Assembly (NCBI GenBank): GCA_964423675.1
Contig: CAYRFP010000007.1
Span: 1 to 57,986, forward strand
Length of the DNA stretch: 57,986 bases
Direction: 5' to 3'
Source: RUG563 sp964423675
GTDB lineage: Bacteria > Bacillota > Clostridia > Christensenellales > Aristaeellaceae
The notes beneath the pieces are model-generated. The model was not told the origin of the DNA. It saw nothing but the letters and a program-made list of their open reading frames with translations, and made no database searches. Positions 34,827 to 43,534 of this stretch are shown here, one piece after another. A program made the translations under genes and the position numbers. The first letter of the stretch is position 1. The number at the start of each line of letters is the position of its first letter.

Positions 34827-35651
34827 ATGCAGGAATATTTGCGCCGCTCTAAGCTGGGGCTGCAGCTGGATGGCTGGGGGCTACGGATGCTGCTGCTAAT
34901 CGGCAGCGTGGGCTGGTTCGTTTTCCTTTGGGGGCTACGGCTTCCGACGCTGCTGGCCGGTTTTGGGCTCTATGGGCTTCTGCTGCTCTTTCTTCAGCGT
35001 ACCCAGACGGATCGGCTTCATCGCCGGGAACAGCAGCTGCGGCGGCAGGTGGGCGGCGAGCTGGCGCTGGAAAGGATGTTGTTCTTGCCCCCAGCTCAAG
35101 CGCATTTCGAAGCAGCGCTGCGGCTGGGGCAGCGCTATCCGCTGGAAATGCTACGACTGGACGATCGGGGTATTCTTTGCCGCAAAGGCACGGATACGCT
35201 GCTGATTTCTTTTGCGCAGCTTCCCGCCGATGATCAGGCAGACGGTCGGGACATTCTGCATCTTCAGCAGGCTGCCAGGGATTTAGGAGCGAATCGGGCG
35301 GCGTTATGCGTTCCCTGCGGCATTTCCGCCCGTGCTCAGGGGCAGGCAGCGGGCGGAATCCCGGTGTCTCTTCTGGAACGTGGACAATTGATCGCCCTGT
35401 TCGGCGCACAAAGCCCCGCCACAGATGCGCAATTAGTTTCTCTGAATCATCGCCGCGTCCAACCCCCGCGGGGCGCGTTTCTGCGGCGCATGCTGGAGCC
35501 GTCGCGCTGGAAGCGTTATGCGCTCTACGGCGGCCTACTACTGGCCCTCTATTGTCTCACCCATTTATTCTATTACGCCCTGCCCGCTCTCCTTTGCATT
35601 GCTCTGGCCGTAGCATGTCGCTGCATACAAAAAAGAGAGTGCCCTTTCTAA
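34827..35651 (+). CDS. Membrane protein with degenerate Mrr-like domain
   Basis: 274 residues: two hydrophobic helices at about 20-57, a soluble middle domain (about 70-215), and two more helices at about 232-268. The middle reads GILCRKGTDTLLISFAQLP, DILHLQQAARDLGANRAALCVPCGISARAQGQAAGGIPVSLLERGQLIALFG, which has the alternating strand-helix pattern of Mrr-type restriction-endonuclease-like folds ('..A.VVT.G.F...A...A...V.L.D...L'). The catalytic D/E...QxK is not visible (SFAQLP instead), so nuclease activity is unlikely. ATG at 34827 follows GGGGAAGGAG. It is divergent from nadD and stands 140 nt before the M1 peptidase gene. Function unknown; the fold assignment is inference. Confidence 0.6.
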   Translation: MQEYLRRSKLGLQLDGWGLRMLLLIGSVGWFVFLWGLRLPTLLAGFGLYGLLLLFLQRTQTDRLHRREQQLRRQVGGELALERMLFLPPAQAHFEAALRLGQRYPLEMLRLDDRGILCRKGTDTLLISFAQLPADDQADGRDILHLQQAARDLGANRAALCVPCGISARAQGQAAGGIPVSLLERGQLIALFGAQSPATDAQLVSLNHRRVQPPRGAFLRRMLEPSRWKRYALYGGLLLALYCLTHLFYYALPALLCIALAVACRCIQKRECPF

Positions 35652-35791
35652 GCCTGTTTGTCATCCGATGAGAGACGCGTGAAACCGTGCGGTCTTTTTA
35701 AAAGTAAAATTTCCGAAAAGAGCAGGAAATATGGCGTTCTTATGTTATAATAGAATAAGGTTTCTGGAATGCTGGCGAAAGGAGTGGACGA

Positions 35792-37291
35792 ATGCAGGAG
35801 AAACGGCGAAGGAAGCCATGGCCAAAGCGCAAAAAGCTGGTTCTGGCTGCGGCTCTGTTGCTGGCAGTGGGGCTATTACTGGCGTTGCGGCTGCTGCGCG
35901 TTCCGCAGGCGCAAAGTCCCTCCGAAACGCTGCAGGCGGCGGCTGAGGAGCTAAACGATTACGCCGTAACGCTGCGCCTGGATCCGGACACGGCCACCCT
36001 GGCAATTTCTCAAACCCTGACCTTTCAAAACAAAACCGGAGACACCCTGGAACAGCTGGTGTTGCGCACTTGGCTGAACGCCTATGAAACGGAGGAATCC
36101 AGCCCGGCCACCACGGAAGAACTGTATGACAGCTGCTATCCAGAAGGCTTCAGCTCCGGCTGGATGGATTTATACGATGTGCGCTGGAACAACGAGTTAA
36201 CCAATCATCAGTATCTGGACGATGACAAAACAGCGTTATCCGTAGCCATTGATGCGCTGGCTCCCGGCGAAACGGGCACGCTGACGCTGCGGGCCGTGGC
36301 GCATATTCCTGCCTGTGCCCATCGAACGGGCTACACTGAAGGAATCTGGATGCTGTGCAATGTGGTTCCGCTGCTGACCCGCTATGAAGACGGGGCCTGG
36401 CGGCAGGACGAATACACGTCAATTGGCGACCCCTTTATCAGCGACTGTGCCAATTTCCAGGTCACGCTCTATCTGCCGGAGGGCTATGTGCCCGCCTGCA
36501 CGGCGACGTTGAAGCAGACCACGCCGGGGCAATGGCAGGGAGAAGCGCTGGCTGCGCGAGATCTGGGGCTGTGCGTCAGCGATCAGTATCAGCAGGCCAG
36601 TGCGATGCAGGGAAAAACGCTGGTAACCGCCTACGCCCTGGACGCATCCGGGGCACGCCGAGCGCTGCAAGCGGCCTGTCGGGCGCTGGAAACCTTTAGC
36701 AGCCTTTACGGCAATTATCCCTATCCCACCTATCAGGTGTGCCAGGTCTTGTTCCCATTTGGTGGGATGGAATATGCGGGGCTCAGCCTGATCGCCGGGG
36801 ATTATTTCGCCAAGAATATGCAGGATTCCTTGGAACTGGTGATGGCCCACGAAACAGCACATCAATGGTTCTATGGGCTGGTGGGATCGGATCAGGTGAA
36901 TCAGCCCTGGCAGGATGAAGCACTATGCGAGTATGCCATGCTACGCTATGTGCAGAAGCGGTACGGTCAAGGCAGCTTTGAAAGCCTGAAGTATTTTCGG
37001 GTGGACGCGCCGATGCAGGAGCAATTGCTGGGTTCTTTAACCCCGGCCAGCCCGCTTTCCTATTTCGGCAGCCTGAATGATTATGCCGCTGTGGTGTATG
37101 GGCGGGGCGCCGCGATGATGCTGGCGCTGGATGAACTGCTGCCTCAAGGCGTGGATGCATTCCTGCGCCATTATGTGGAAGCGTTTTCCTTCTCCTATGC
37201 CACCCGGACAGACTTTGAAGAAACCCTGAATGCATTTGCAGGGATGGATGTATCCCCCCTGCTGCTGGATTATCTGGACACAATGATGTAA
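35792..37291 (+). CDS. M1 family metallopeptidase, membrane-anchored
   Basis: 499 residues. A basic start (MQEKRRRKPWPKRKK) and one hydrophobic segment (16-33) anchor it, with the catalytic part outside. The zinc site is H353-E354-x2-H357 with the third ligand E376 (HETAHQW...DEALCEY), and FGGMEYAGLS (about 328-337) corresponds to the GAMEN exopeptidase loop. The C-terminal helical domain of long aminopeptidases is absent or short. ATG at 35792 after AAAGGAGTGGACGA. A TATAAT at 35746-35751 may be its -10. First of a tight series with the GT2-GtrA, NAGPA, Lgt-like and DUF896 genes. Likely trims peptides outside the cell. Confidence 0.88.
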   Translation: MQEKRRRKPWPKRKKLVLAAALLLAVGLLLALRLLRVPQAQSPSETLQAAAEELNDYAVTLRLDPDTATLAISQTLTFQNKTGDTLEQLVLRTWLNAYETEESSPATTEELYDSCYPEGFSSGWMDLYDVRWNNELTNHQYLDDDKTALSVAIDALAPGETGTLTLRAVAHIPACAHRTGYTEGIWMLCNVVPLLTRYEDGAWRQDEYTSIGDPFISDCANFQVTLYLPEGYVPACTATLKQTTPGQWQGEALAARDLGLCVSDQYQQASAMQGKTLVTAYALDASGARRALQAACRALETFSSLYGNYPYPTYQVCQVLFPFGGMEYAGLSLIAGDYFAKNMQDSLELVMAHETAHQWFYGLVGSDQVNQPWQDEALCEYAMLRYVQKRYGQGSFESLKYFRVDAPMQEQLLGSLTPASPLSYFGSLNDYAAVVYGRGAAMMLALDELLPQGVDAFLRHYVEAFSFSYATRTDFEETLNAFAGMDVSPLLLDYLDTMM

Positions 37292-37322
37292 TTCATATCG
37301 CACGAAAGAGAGGGCGTTCCGA

Positions 37323-38441
37323 ATGCAACCAAAGGAATGCTGTGTGTTGATCCCGTCCCTGTCCCCGGACGAACGGCTGCCGGAATATGTACAGGCGCTG
37401 CGAGCCGCCAAATACGGGCTGGTGCTGGTGGTGGATGATGGCTCGGCCGCGCAATATCAGGAAATTTTTTCGCGCATTGACAGCTGGGACGGATGCAAGG
37501 TTTTGCATCACGCCGTGAATCAAGGCAAGGGTGCAGCGCTGAAAACAGGCTTTGCCTATCTTCGGGATCAAACGGATCTGCAGGGCGTAATCACTGCCGA
37601 TGCAGATGGGCAGCATACCGTTCCCGACACCCTGAGACTTACCGCAGAATTGGGAAAAAAGCCGGAGTTGCTGCTGGGAACCCGGGATTTCTTTTCAAAA
37701 AACAGTCAGATTCCCTTCAAATCCCGAGCCGGAAACCGAATCACTGCCTGCGTGTTTAAGCTGCTTTACGGTCCCTGGCTGCCCGATACCCAAACCGGGC
37801 TGCGCGCCTTTCCGCGGGATTTGATGACGTTTATGCTGGGTGTGAAGGGCGACCGCTTCGAATACGAAATGAACCAGCTGATCCACTGCGCAGGCCTGCA
37901 AATCGCCATGCGTCCCGTCACTATCGAAACGGTGTATCATGACGACAACAAGGGCTCGCATTTTCATCCCATCCGGGATTCCTGGCGGATTTACAAGCTG
38001 ATTTTCGGAAACTTTTTCCGGTTCATGTCTTCCTCATGTGCAGCCACGCTGGTGGATCTTGTGCTGTTCGCCATTGTGTTTCGCTGGATATTTCCGGGCA
38101 GTACAGGCATCGGTGCAGCCCATGCAGGCGGCGAAGTGCTGCTGCGGCTCCCGGCCAACGCCATTGCCCGTGTCAGCTCGGCGGTTGTGAACTATCGACT
38201 GAACAAAAGCTTTGTATTTCAACTCAGAGAATGCAAAGGCGCGGCAGGGCGCTATGCGCTGTTATGCGTGGCCGTGCTGCTGGTATCCAACCTGGCGCAG
38301 GGGCTGCTGGCTGCGCTGCTGCCCTGGCTGAACGCCACGCTGCTCAAAGCCGTTGTGGATACGGCGCTGTATTTTGTTAATTATCGCATTCAGCGCGCCT
38401 GGGTCTTTCCCCAGGCGGCTCCCGTGAAAATGCGCAAATGA
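37323..38441 (+). CDS. Glycosyltransferase family 2 - GtrA fusion
   Basis: 372 residues. The N-terminal ~215 residues are a DPM1-like GT2 domain: VLIPSLSPDE, LVVDDGSA (DxD-type metal site; nucleotide-sugar contact), NQGKGAALKTGF, ITADADGQH, and DTQTGLRAFPRDL. The C-terminal ~150 residues are a GtrA-like domain with four hydrophobic helices (FFRFMSSSCAATLVDLVLFAI..., SSAVVNYRLNKSFVF). GT2-GtrA pairs transfer sugars onto polyprenyl phosphate and flip or anchor them for cell-wall glycosylation. ATG at 37323 after AAGAGAGGGCGTTCCGA. It follows the M1 peptidase after 31 nt and precedes the NAGPA gene by 14 nt. Confidence 0.88.
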   Translation: MQPKECCVLIPSLSPDERLPEYVQALRAAKYGLVLVVDDGSAAQYQEIFSRIDSWDGCKVLHHAVNQGKGAALKTGFAYLRDQTDLQGVITADADGQHTVPDTLRLTAELGKKPELLLGTRDFFSKNSQIPFKSRAGNRITACVFKLLYGPWLPDTQTGLRAFPRDLMTFMLGVKGDRFEYEMNQLIHCAGLQIAMRPVTIETVYHDDNKGSHFHPIRDSWRIYKLIFGNFFRFMSSSCAATLVDLVLFAIVFRWIFPGSTGIGAAHAGGEVLLRLPANAIARVSSAVVNYRLNKSFVFQLRECKGAAGRYALLCVAVLLVSNLAQGLLAALLPWLNATLLKAVVDTALYFVNYRIQRAWVFPQAAPVKMRK

Positions 38442-38455
38442 AAGGAGAATAACCC

Positions 38456-39490
38456 ATGATGAATCGTCCCCTTCGTGTAATTGCTGCGCTGCTATGCGCC
38501 GCACTGGTATTGGCGCTGCCCTTCTTCCTTTCCTCGCCTGTGATGCTGGGCGAAGTGAAATGGATGCTGCTGGAAGAAATAGAAGATGCGAGCGCAGCCT
38601 CCTGGCTCTGGCCTTCTGCTCTCGCCGAGGAAACCGAAACCCAGGACTCGGCGCAGGAAGAAGAGCCCGCAGCAGAATACACCCTGCCCATCGATTTTAC
38701 TCCCGGCTATGTTCCGGATCCCAATGGCTATACCAATGCTGGCTATGAAGACGATTCCATTCGCGTACAGATGGAAACCCGGGAGGAAAACGGCGTGATC
38801 TGGCGCATCGCATGGGTGGAAGTGGCGTCTCCCACGCAGCTGCGCACTGCCACTGCCGGGAAACTCAATTCCTCTAATACGGCCCGCGTGAAATCCATGG
38901 CGGTGAAAAACAACGCTGTGGTGGCTATGAACGGCGATTATTTCGCTGATAACCCCACCAAAACCAGCTTTGAATATCGCATGGGCCAGAAGGTTCGGGA
39001 AAAGACCAATAAACTCAAGGATATTCTGATCATCGATGAAAACGGCGATTTCCATTCCTTTATTCAGTCCCAGGGCCTGAACAAGCAAAACCCCGCTTCC
39101 ACCTGGGAACAGGAAACCGGCCATCAGATCATCCAGGCCTTCACCTTCGGCCCTGCGCTGGTGCAGGGCGGAGAAGTGCTGACCATTAACAAGGAATACG
39201 GCTATAATCCCAACGGCCGGGAGCCGCGCTCTGCCATCGGGCAGACGGGTACGCTAAGTTACGTGCTGGTGGTGGCCGAGGGGCGTGGCGAATCCAAGGG
39301 CGTTACCCAGCAGGAACTGGCCAATTTCATGGGCGGTCTGGGCTGTCTGGAAGCATATAACCTGGATGGCGGCGGCACGGCAGCGATGGTCTATCAGGGC
39401 GAGTATTACAACGCCCTGGCGGGCAGCGAACGGCCGATCAGCGATATTATCTATTTCGCCACCGCCGTGAATACAGAAGACGGGAACTGA
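38456..39490 (+). CDS. Exported phosphodiester glycosidase (NAGPA domain) protein
   Basis: 344 residues: N-terminal membrane helix or uncleaved signal (about 7-26), an acidic linker (to about 70), then a NAGPA domain. Its motifs are VAMNGDYF (about 159-166), the GYNPNGREPRSAIG segment, and the NLDGGGTAAMVYQGEYYN signature (about 302-319). NAGPA enzymes remove alpha-linked N-acetylglucosamine from phosphodiesters; in Bacillus YngK/SpoIIR-neighbour proteins and phages they act on wall teichoic acid or polysaccharide. ATG at 38456 after AAAGGAGAAT. The upstream GT2-GtrA gene suggests a shared polysaccharide or teichoic acid substrate. Confidence 0.88.
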   Translation: MMNRPLRVIAALLCAALVLALPFFLSSPVMLGEVKWMLLEEIEDASAASWLWPSALAEETETQDSAQEEEPAAEYTLPIDFTPGYVPDPNGYTNAGYEDDSIRVQMETREENGVIWRIAWVEVASPTQLRTATAGKLNSSNTARVKSMAVKNNAVVAMNGDYFADNPTKTSFEYRMGQKVREKTNKLKDILIIDENGDFHSFIQSQGLNKQNPASTWEQETGHQIIQAFTFGPALVQGGEVLTINKEYGYNPNGREPRSAIGQTGTLSYVLVVAEGRGESKGVTQQELANFMGGLGCLEAYNLDGGGTAAMVYQGEYYNALAGSERPISDIIYFATAVNTEDGN

Positions 39491-39496
39491 CAAATT

Positions 39497-40459
39497 ATGT
39501 GGGAAGAAGCGGCAAAAATATCTGTACTGGGCGTTTCGGTCTACGCCTATGGCCTGTATGCAGCGCTGGGCGCGGCAACGGGAATTGGGCTCCTGGGGCT
39601 GCGCATGCGGCGCATTCGCGCGCCCAAGGGTGCGACTGCATGGCTGGGGCTGCTGGCGTTGGCGCTGGGGCTTTTGGGCAGCCGTGTGCTATACTGTCTG
39701 CTGGACGGAACGCTGGGCGACCGGATTCCCCTGCATGCCTATGCGCTGTTCTCTGGCGGCGGCTATTCCATGATGGGCGCGCTGCTGGGCGCGGGGCTGG
39801 GCATTTTTCTGGGAGCCAAACTGCTAAAAATGCAGCCCCTGCTGGCACTGGATCAATGGGCATATGCAATGCTCCCGTTCCTCTTTTTCGCGCGGCTGGG
39901 CGAACGATTCATTCCGAATTTCGGCACAAGCCGTCCTTTGCTTGGTGCGCTCCTTTCCGCCTCGCCGCTGGCGGTTCAAGGGGAATATGACGCCTATCTG
40001 GCCACCTATTATCTGGAAGCCGGCATGGCGCTGGTGCTTCTCTTGGTGCTTTGGCTGGATGGACGGCGTAAAGACCGCCAGACCGGAGGCACACTTCGGC
40101 TGTTTCTGATTCTATTTGGAGCAACGCAGGTGATTCTGGAAAGCTTGCGTTATGATCGGCACATAAGCATCTCCTTTGTGGGGCTACAGCAGATCATCGC
40201 CATGGCTCTGCTGGGAGCCGGAGTAATCTGGGGCATTTGTGCGGAAGGCAAACGCTACAGAGGACTGGCTATTTGCGCTGGACTATCGCTTTTGTTGGCC
40301 GTAGGACTGGGCGTCACGCTGGAATTCATGATCGATCGCACCACAATCAGCCGCTATCTTTTGTATGCCGCAATGGCGGCAGTGCTGGCCGTTCCCTCAA
40401 CGTTGGGCGTGGTGCTGCGAAATAAAGGAGAGAGAAGCCATGGAAAAGCATCAGATTGA
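39497..40459 (+). CDS. Prolipoprotein diacylglyceryl transferase-like membrane protein
   Basis: 320 residues with about eight hydrophobic helices. It follows the Lgt outline in divergent form: FSGGGYSMMGALLGA (in place of the HGG motif region), RLGERFIPNFGTSRP (corresponds to GRxGNFxNxE), and ESLRYDRHISISFVGLQQIIAM (corresponds to the Glu-Arg-Asp helix and the G-x-Q region). The exact asparagine and glutamate of the GRIGNF signature are changed. It may be a true but diverged Lgt or a paralogue with another acceptor. ATG at 39497, 6 nt after the NAGPA stop, with a weak ribosome-binding site, which suggests coupling. It overlaps the DUF896 gene by 20 nt. Confidence 0.7.
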   Translation: MWEEAAKISVLGVSVYAYGLYAALGAATGIGLLGLRMRRIRAPKGATAWLGLLALALGLLGSRVLYCLLDGTLGDRIPLHAYALFSGGGYSMMGALLGAGLGIFLGAKLLKMQPLLALDQWAYAMLPFLFFARLGERFIPNFGTSRPLLGALLSASPLAVQGEYDAYLATYYLEAGMALVLLLVLWLDGRRKDRQTGGTLRLFLILFGATQVILESLRYDRHISISFVGLQQIIAMALLGAGVIWGICAEGKRYRGLAICAGLSLLLAVGLGVTLEFMIDRTTISRYLLYAAMAAVLAVPSTLGVVLRNKGERSHGKASD

Positions 40460-40652
40460 TCGCATCAACGAACTGGCTCGGAAAAAGAAAACTGTCGGGT
40501 TGACACTGGAAGAAGTGGACGAACATGAGGGGCTGCGTAAGCAGTATATCAAAGAGGTTCGCGAAATGCTGGCCGCGCAGTTGGATCGGGTTTATATCCA
40601 GCAGGAGGACGGAACTCATAAAAAGCTGGAAAAGAAAGCACCGAAAAACTGA
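40440..40652 (+). CDS. DUF896 domain-containing protein (UPF0291)
   Basis: 70 residues, helical and highly charged: INELARKKKTVGLTLEEVDEHEGLRKQYI is the DUF896 hallmark and the usual length. In Bacillus the relative YnzC belongs to the SOS regulon neighbourhood; function unresolved. ATG at 40440 after AAAGGAGAGAGAAGCC, within the end of the Lgt-like gene. Last gene of the envelope cluster before a terminator at 40693. Confidence 0.88.
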   Translation: MEKHQIDRINELARKKKTVGLTLEEVDEHEGLRKQYIKEVREMLAAQLDRVYIQQEDGTHKKLEKKAPKN

Positions 40653-40692
40653 CATCGGCTTTCTTTGATCAGAAAAAATCAATGCGTATTTG

Positions 40693-40733
40693 CAGAAGAA
40701 CGCTTCATTTGTAAGCCGTTCTTCTGTTTTTTT
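40693..40733 (+). terminator. Intrinsic terminator after the DUF896 gene
   Basis: CAGAAGAACG (40693-40702) and CGTTCTTCTG (40717-40726) form a 10-bp stem, followed by TTTTTTT. Confidence 0.85.
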
Positions 40734-40800
40734 GCACGCTTTTTTCGCAGGGGCATAGGCTGACGGTAGCGGGGAAAAGCCAGCAGAAGGAGGCGCGGGA

Positions 40801-41553
40801 ATGAGCGCAGCATGGGGAATTCTTCTTCCGTTTCTGGGAACGGCACTAGGAGCCGCCTGTGTGTTTTTTCTAAGACGCGGACTGGGTGCGATGGTGCAAC
40901 AAGCGCTGGCCGGATTTGCGGCGGGCGTGATGGCAGCTGCATCCGTTTGGAGTCTGCTTTTGCCCGCCATTGCTAAAGCCTCTGCGCTGAGGCACTTTGC
41001 GTTCGTGCCCGCCACAATCGGGCTGCTGCTGGGCGTAGGCGGAATGGCTTCGCTGGATGGTTGGTTGCCACGGATCTGTTCCGCATTCTCTGTCCCGAAA
41101 AAAACGGGCGATGCTGCTTTGTTTCTGGCAGTCACGCTGCATAACATCCCGGAAGGCATGGCCGTTGGCGTGGCGTATGCAGGCTGCCTGGCCGGAGACG
41201 GAATGGTAACGTTGGCGGCTGCCGGCGCATTGGCACTGGGCATTGCCGTGCAAAATTTCCCGGAAGGCGCCATCATTTCGCTGCCGCTACGGGCGGATGG
41301 CCAAACGCGCTGGCGGGCATTCGTTGGCGGAGTGCTGTCCGGAATTGTGGAGCCCATCGCGGCTATGCTGACGTTGATCGCGTCCGGGTTTGCCGCGCAG
41401 GCTCTGCCGTATCTTCTGGGTTTTGCAGCAGGAGCGATGCTCTATGTGGTGGCGGATGAATTGGTGCCCCAGGCCGCACAATCCCGCCGGGGCGCAATTT
41501 TCTTCGTTCTGGGCTTTGCGCTGATGATGGCGTTAGATGTGGCGCTGGGATAA
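40801..41553 (+). CDS. ZIP family metal transporter
   Basis: Imports divalent metals, probably zinc. 250 residues and about eight hydrophobic helices. The metal-site motifs are TLHNIPEGMAVGVAYAG (about 112-128) and AVQNFPEGAIISLPLR (about 148-163). ATG at 40801 after GAAGGAGGCGCGGGA. The gene stands alone between two terminators. Together with the znuCB-like genes 9 kb away it makes two zinc/manganese routes in one window. Confidence 0.92.
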   Translation: MSAAWGILLPFLGTALGAACVFFLRRGLGAMVQQALAGFAAGVMAAASVWSLLLPAIAKASALRHFAFVPATIGLLLGVGGMASLDGWLPRICSAFSVPKKTGDAALFLAVTLHNIPEGMAVGVAYAGCLAGDGMVTLAAAGALALGIAVQNFPEGAIISLPLRADGQTRWRAFVGGVLSGIVEPIAAMLTLIASGFAAQALPYLLGFAAGAMLYVVADELVPQAAQSRRGAIFFVLGFALMMALDVALG

Positions 41554-41592
41554 GGCAGGAGGGCATATTTTCCGGATGGTTCTGCCTTTTTC
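41552..41592 (+). terminator. Intrinsic terminator after the ZIP gene
   Basis: AAGGCAG (41552-41558) and CTGCCTT (41582-41588) pair around a 23-nt loop and are followed by TTT. It overlaps the ZIP stop codon. Confidence 0.5.
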
Positions 41593-41708
41593 TCAATTAT
41601 AAAAAAGCCGCCCACAAAACGTGGACGACTTCGATGCTTCAAACAAAGCTTGCTATTGCACGATTCAAAAAGCCTTTGCATGCCTGAAGTAGACGATTTC
41701 ATCACAGC

Positions 41709-42239
41709 TTAATCAAGCGTTATCCAGAATCTTTTCAAAGCCATGTCCTTATATGGCTCACGTACTGTGGATTCATACATGCCGCCGTTTGCAAGGATCG
41801 TCTTTTCGCTTCCGATATTGCCGTCAATGCAGCTGATCAGCACCTTGGAAATCCCCAGTTCTTTACAGAAAGGAAGCGTCATTTTCAGCATTTTCTTTGC
41901 ATATCCCTTGCGCCGTTCGCTGGGTCTTACCGAATAGCCGATATGGCCTGCGTACTTTTCAAGATAATCATTGAAATGATGCCGAACTTGAATCATCCCT
42001 ATCAACCTGTTGTCGCATTTGCGAACAAAAATGAATTGCGTCGCTGGAACCAGGTTATCCGGTACCCTTTCCGGATCTTCATAATCCCTGCATACTTGTA
42101 TGTATTCTTCAGGATTTTCCAATCTGCGCAAAGACCCACAGCCATCCATTGAGTCTCCCGCGTCCAGAAACTCCTGCTTATATTGGACGATCTGGCTTGT
42201 GTATTCATCCGTTGGCCGTATCAAAATAAATTCTTCCAT
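41709..42239 (-). CDS. GNAT family N-acetyltransferase
   Basis: 176 residues, acetyl-CoA-dependent N-acetyltransferase. The core fold is seen in GMIQVRHHFNDYLEKYAGHIGYSVRPSERRKGYAKKMLKMTL, which holds the beta4 strand and the R/Q-x-x-G-x-A pyrophosphate loop (RRKGYAK), and in the C-terminal LISCIDGNIGSEKTILANGG. ATG at 42239 follows AGGAAGGAATGGCGA; the longer upstream frame is not homologous. The substrate is not evident (DSMDGCGSLRRLEN at the front recalls the Bacillus family that acts on small molecules). Last gene in the minus-strand TVP38-dnaD-dnaI series, 107 nt after the DUF4317 gene. Confidence 0.85.
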   Translation of the reverse strand: MEEFILIRPTDEYTSQIVQYKQEFLDAGDSMDGCGSLRRLENPEEYIQVCRDYEDPERVPDNLVPATQFIFVRKCDNRLIGMIQVRHHFNDYLEKYAGHIGYSVRPSERRKGYAKKMLKMTLPFCKELGISKVLISCIDGNIGSEKTILANGGMYESTVREPYKDMALKRFWITLD

Positions 42240-42346
42240 TCGCCATTCCTTCCTGCAGTTTATCCCCGAATCAAAGGGAAAAGCCCGTGCATATTCGTTT
42301 TTCGCTCGTTGAAAACAGCGCCAGCTGCATTCATTGCAACATTTTT

Positions 42347-43483
42347 TCACGGCTCAATCTGCACACTGACCCCATTAACCTCTACCCCCGATTCCGCGCG
42401 AATCAGGATATACGGATGACCATCGATAATCCGGGTCTCCACCAGATCGCTGCGAGTGGGCGAAACCTTGATTACCACATCCGGTGTGCGCACTTCAAAC
42501 TGTTTGGGGCTGGAAACATTGGCCGCACTGATCATGGCAGCCTGACCAAACTGCGCGTCATACTGCGCATCAAAGGCCGCGCGCTTTTCCTCGGTCACGC
42601 CGCAGTCGACCAACACAGCGTCCACATCCTGGCGAGAAAGCTGGGGCGGCTGCTCGGCGGTTTTGTCCGCTTTCTGCTCCTCAATTTTCTCCAGCACCTG
42701 CTCATGAACCGTCTGCATTACCTCGTAGCTGCATTCCTCGGCCAGCGTATTCTGCAAAATAGCCTGGAAGGTTTCTTTTTGCGCAGCAGCGGGCATAGGC
42801 GCGCAGGCGTGGAAAAGCACGTCGATGAGTTCCTCCTGGATCTGAGCGGTATCCCGGGTATAATAAAGCACGCTGTAGATATTCGCCGCCCGCTGATCGA
42901 AGCAGGGAAACATGAACCCTACCTCCGGCATGCCAACCACCCAATCCGCCTCCTTGCTGTGGAAAAGGTTTTCGCCGGCATCGTAGGTTAGCGCTGGCTT
43001 GGTCATTTTTACCGGGCAAATGCTGCACAGCACGTAATGGAACACCTCCGTGTCCATTTCCTGCATTCGCTCCCCATCCTTGGAACGATACGGCACATCG
43101 TATCCATCATGCATCAGCAAAATCAGGTAATTATCCTCCAAATGCAGATGATCGATAATCTGCTGGAACAGATAATTCACCGGCTCGTCCTCTTTCAGGG
43201 CCGTATCGCGCAGCGCCGTCAGCAGCCGATGCTCCTCGCTGTCCATCACCTGCTCCGGCGTAAAATTCAGCGTCAGCTGGCTCTGCCCCGCCTCGCCGGA
43301 AAGAGTACGCTTAAAAATGGCCAGATATTTTTCCGCTTCCTCCTGCGGCATGCCCACCAGTGAACGGGTAAAAGCCGAAATCACCTGGCCCTGCGTGTTC
43401 ACATAGCAGCCCCGGATGCAAGTAATATTGTTATGATCCAGGGTAAAGCGCCGTTTGATTTCCGCAATTTCTTTTTTTGTCAT
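42347..43483 (-). CDS. DUF4317 domain-containing protein
   Basis: 378 residues, cytosolic, matching the clostridial DUF4317 family along its length: MTKKEIAEIKRRFTLDHNNITCIRGCYVN at the front, then a domain with KYLAIFKRTLSG and the segment CSICPVKMTKPALTYDAGENLFHSKEADWVVGMPEVGFMFP near 175-220. The function is unknown. ATG at 43483 has GAGGG 6 nt upstream; an earlier in-frame codon lacks this. It is 51 nt after dnaI and probably cotranscribed with it. Confidence 0.85.
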   Translation of the reverse strand: MTKKEIAEIKRRFTLDHNNITCIRGCYVNTQGQVISAFTRSLVGMPQEEAEKYLAIFKRTLSGEAGQSQLTLNFTPEQVMDSEEHRLLTALRDTALKEDEPVNYLFQQIIDHLHLEDNYLILLMHDGYDVPYRSKDGERMQEMDTEVFHYVLCSICPVKMTKPALTYDAGENLFHSKEADWVVGMPEVGFMFPCFDQRAANIYSVLYYTRDTAQIQEELIDVLFHACAPMPAAAQKETFQAILQNTLAEECSYEVMQTVHEQVLEKIEEQKADKTAEQPPQLSRQDVDAVLVDCGVTEEKRAAFDAQYDAQFGQAAMISAANVSSPKQFEVRTPDVVIKVSPTRSDLVETRIIDGHPYILIRAESGVEVNGVSVQIEP

Positions 43484-43534
43484 AAAAACCCTCGCAATTA
43501 AAATGGCTTTTATCGGCACGCCAGCCGATTCATG

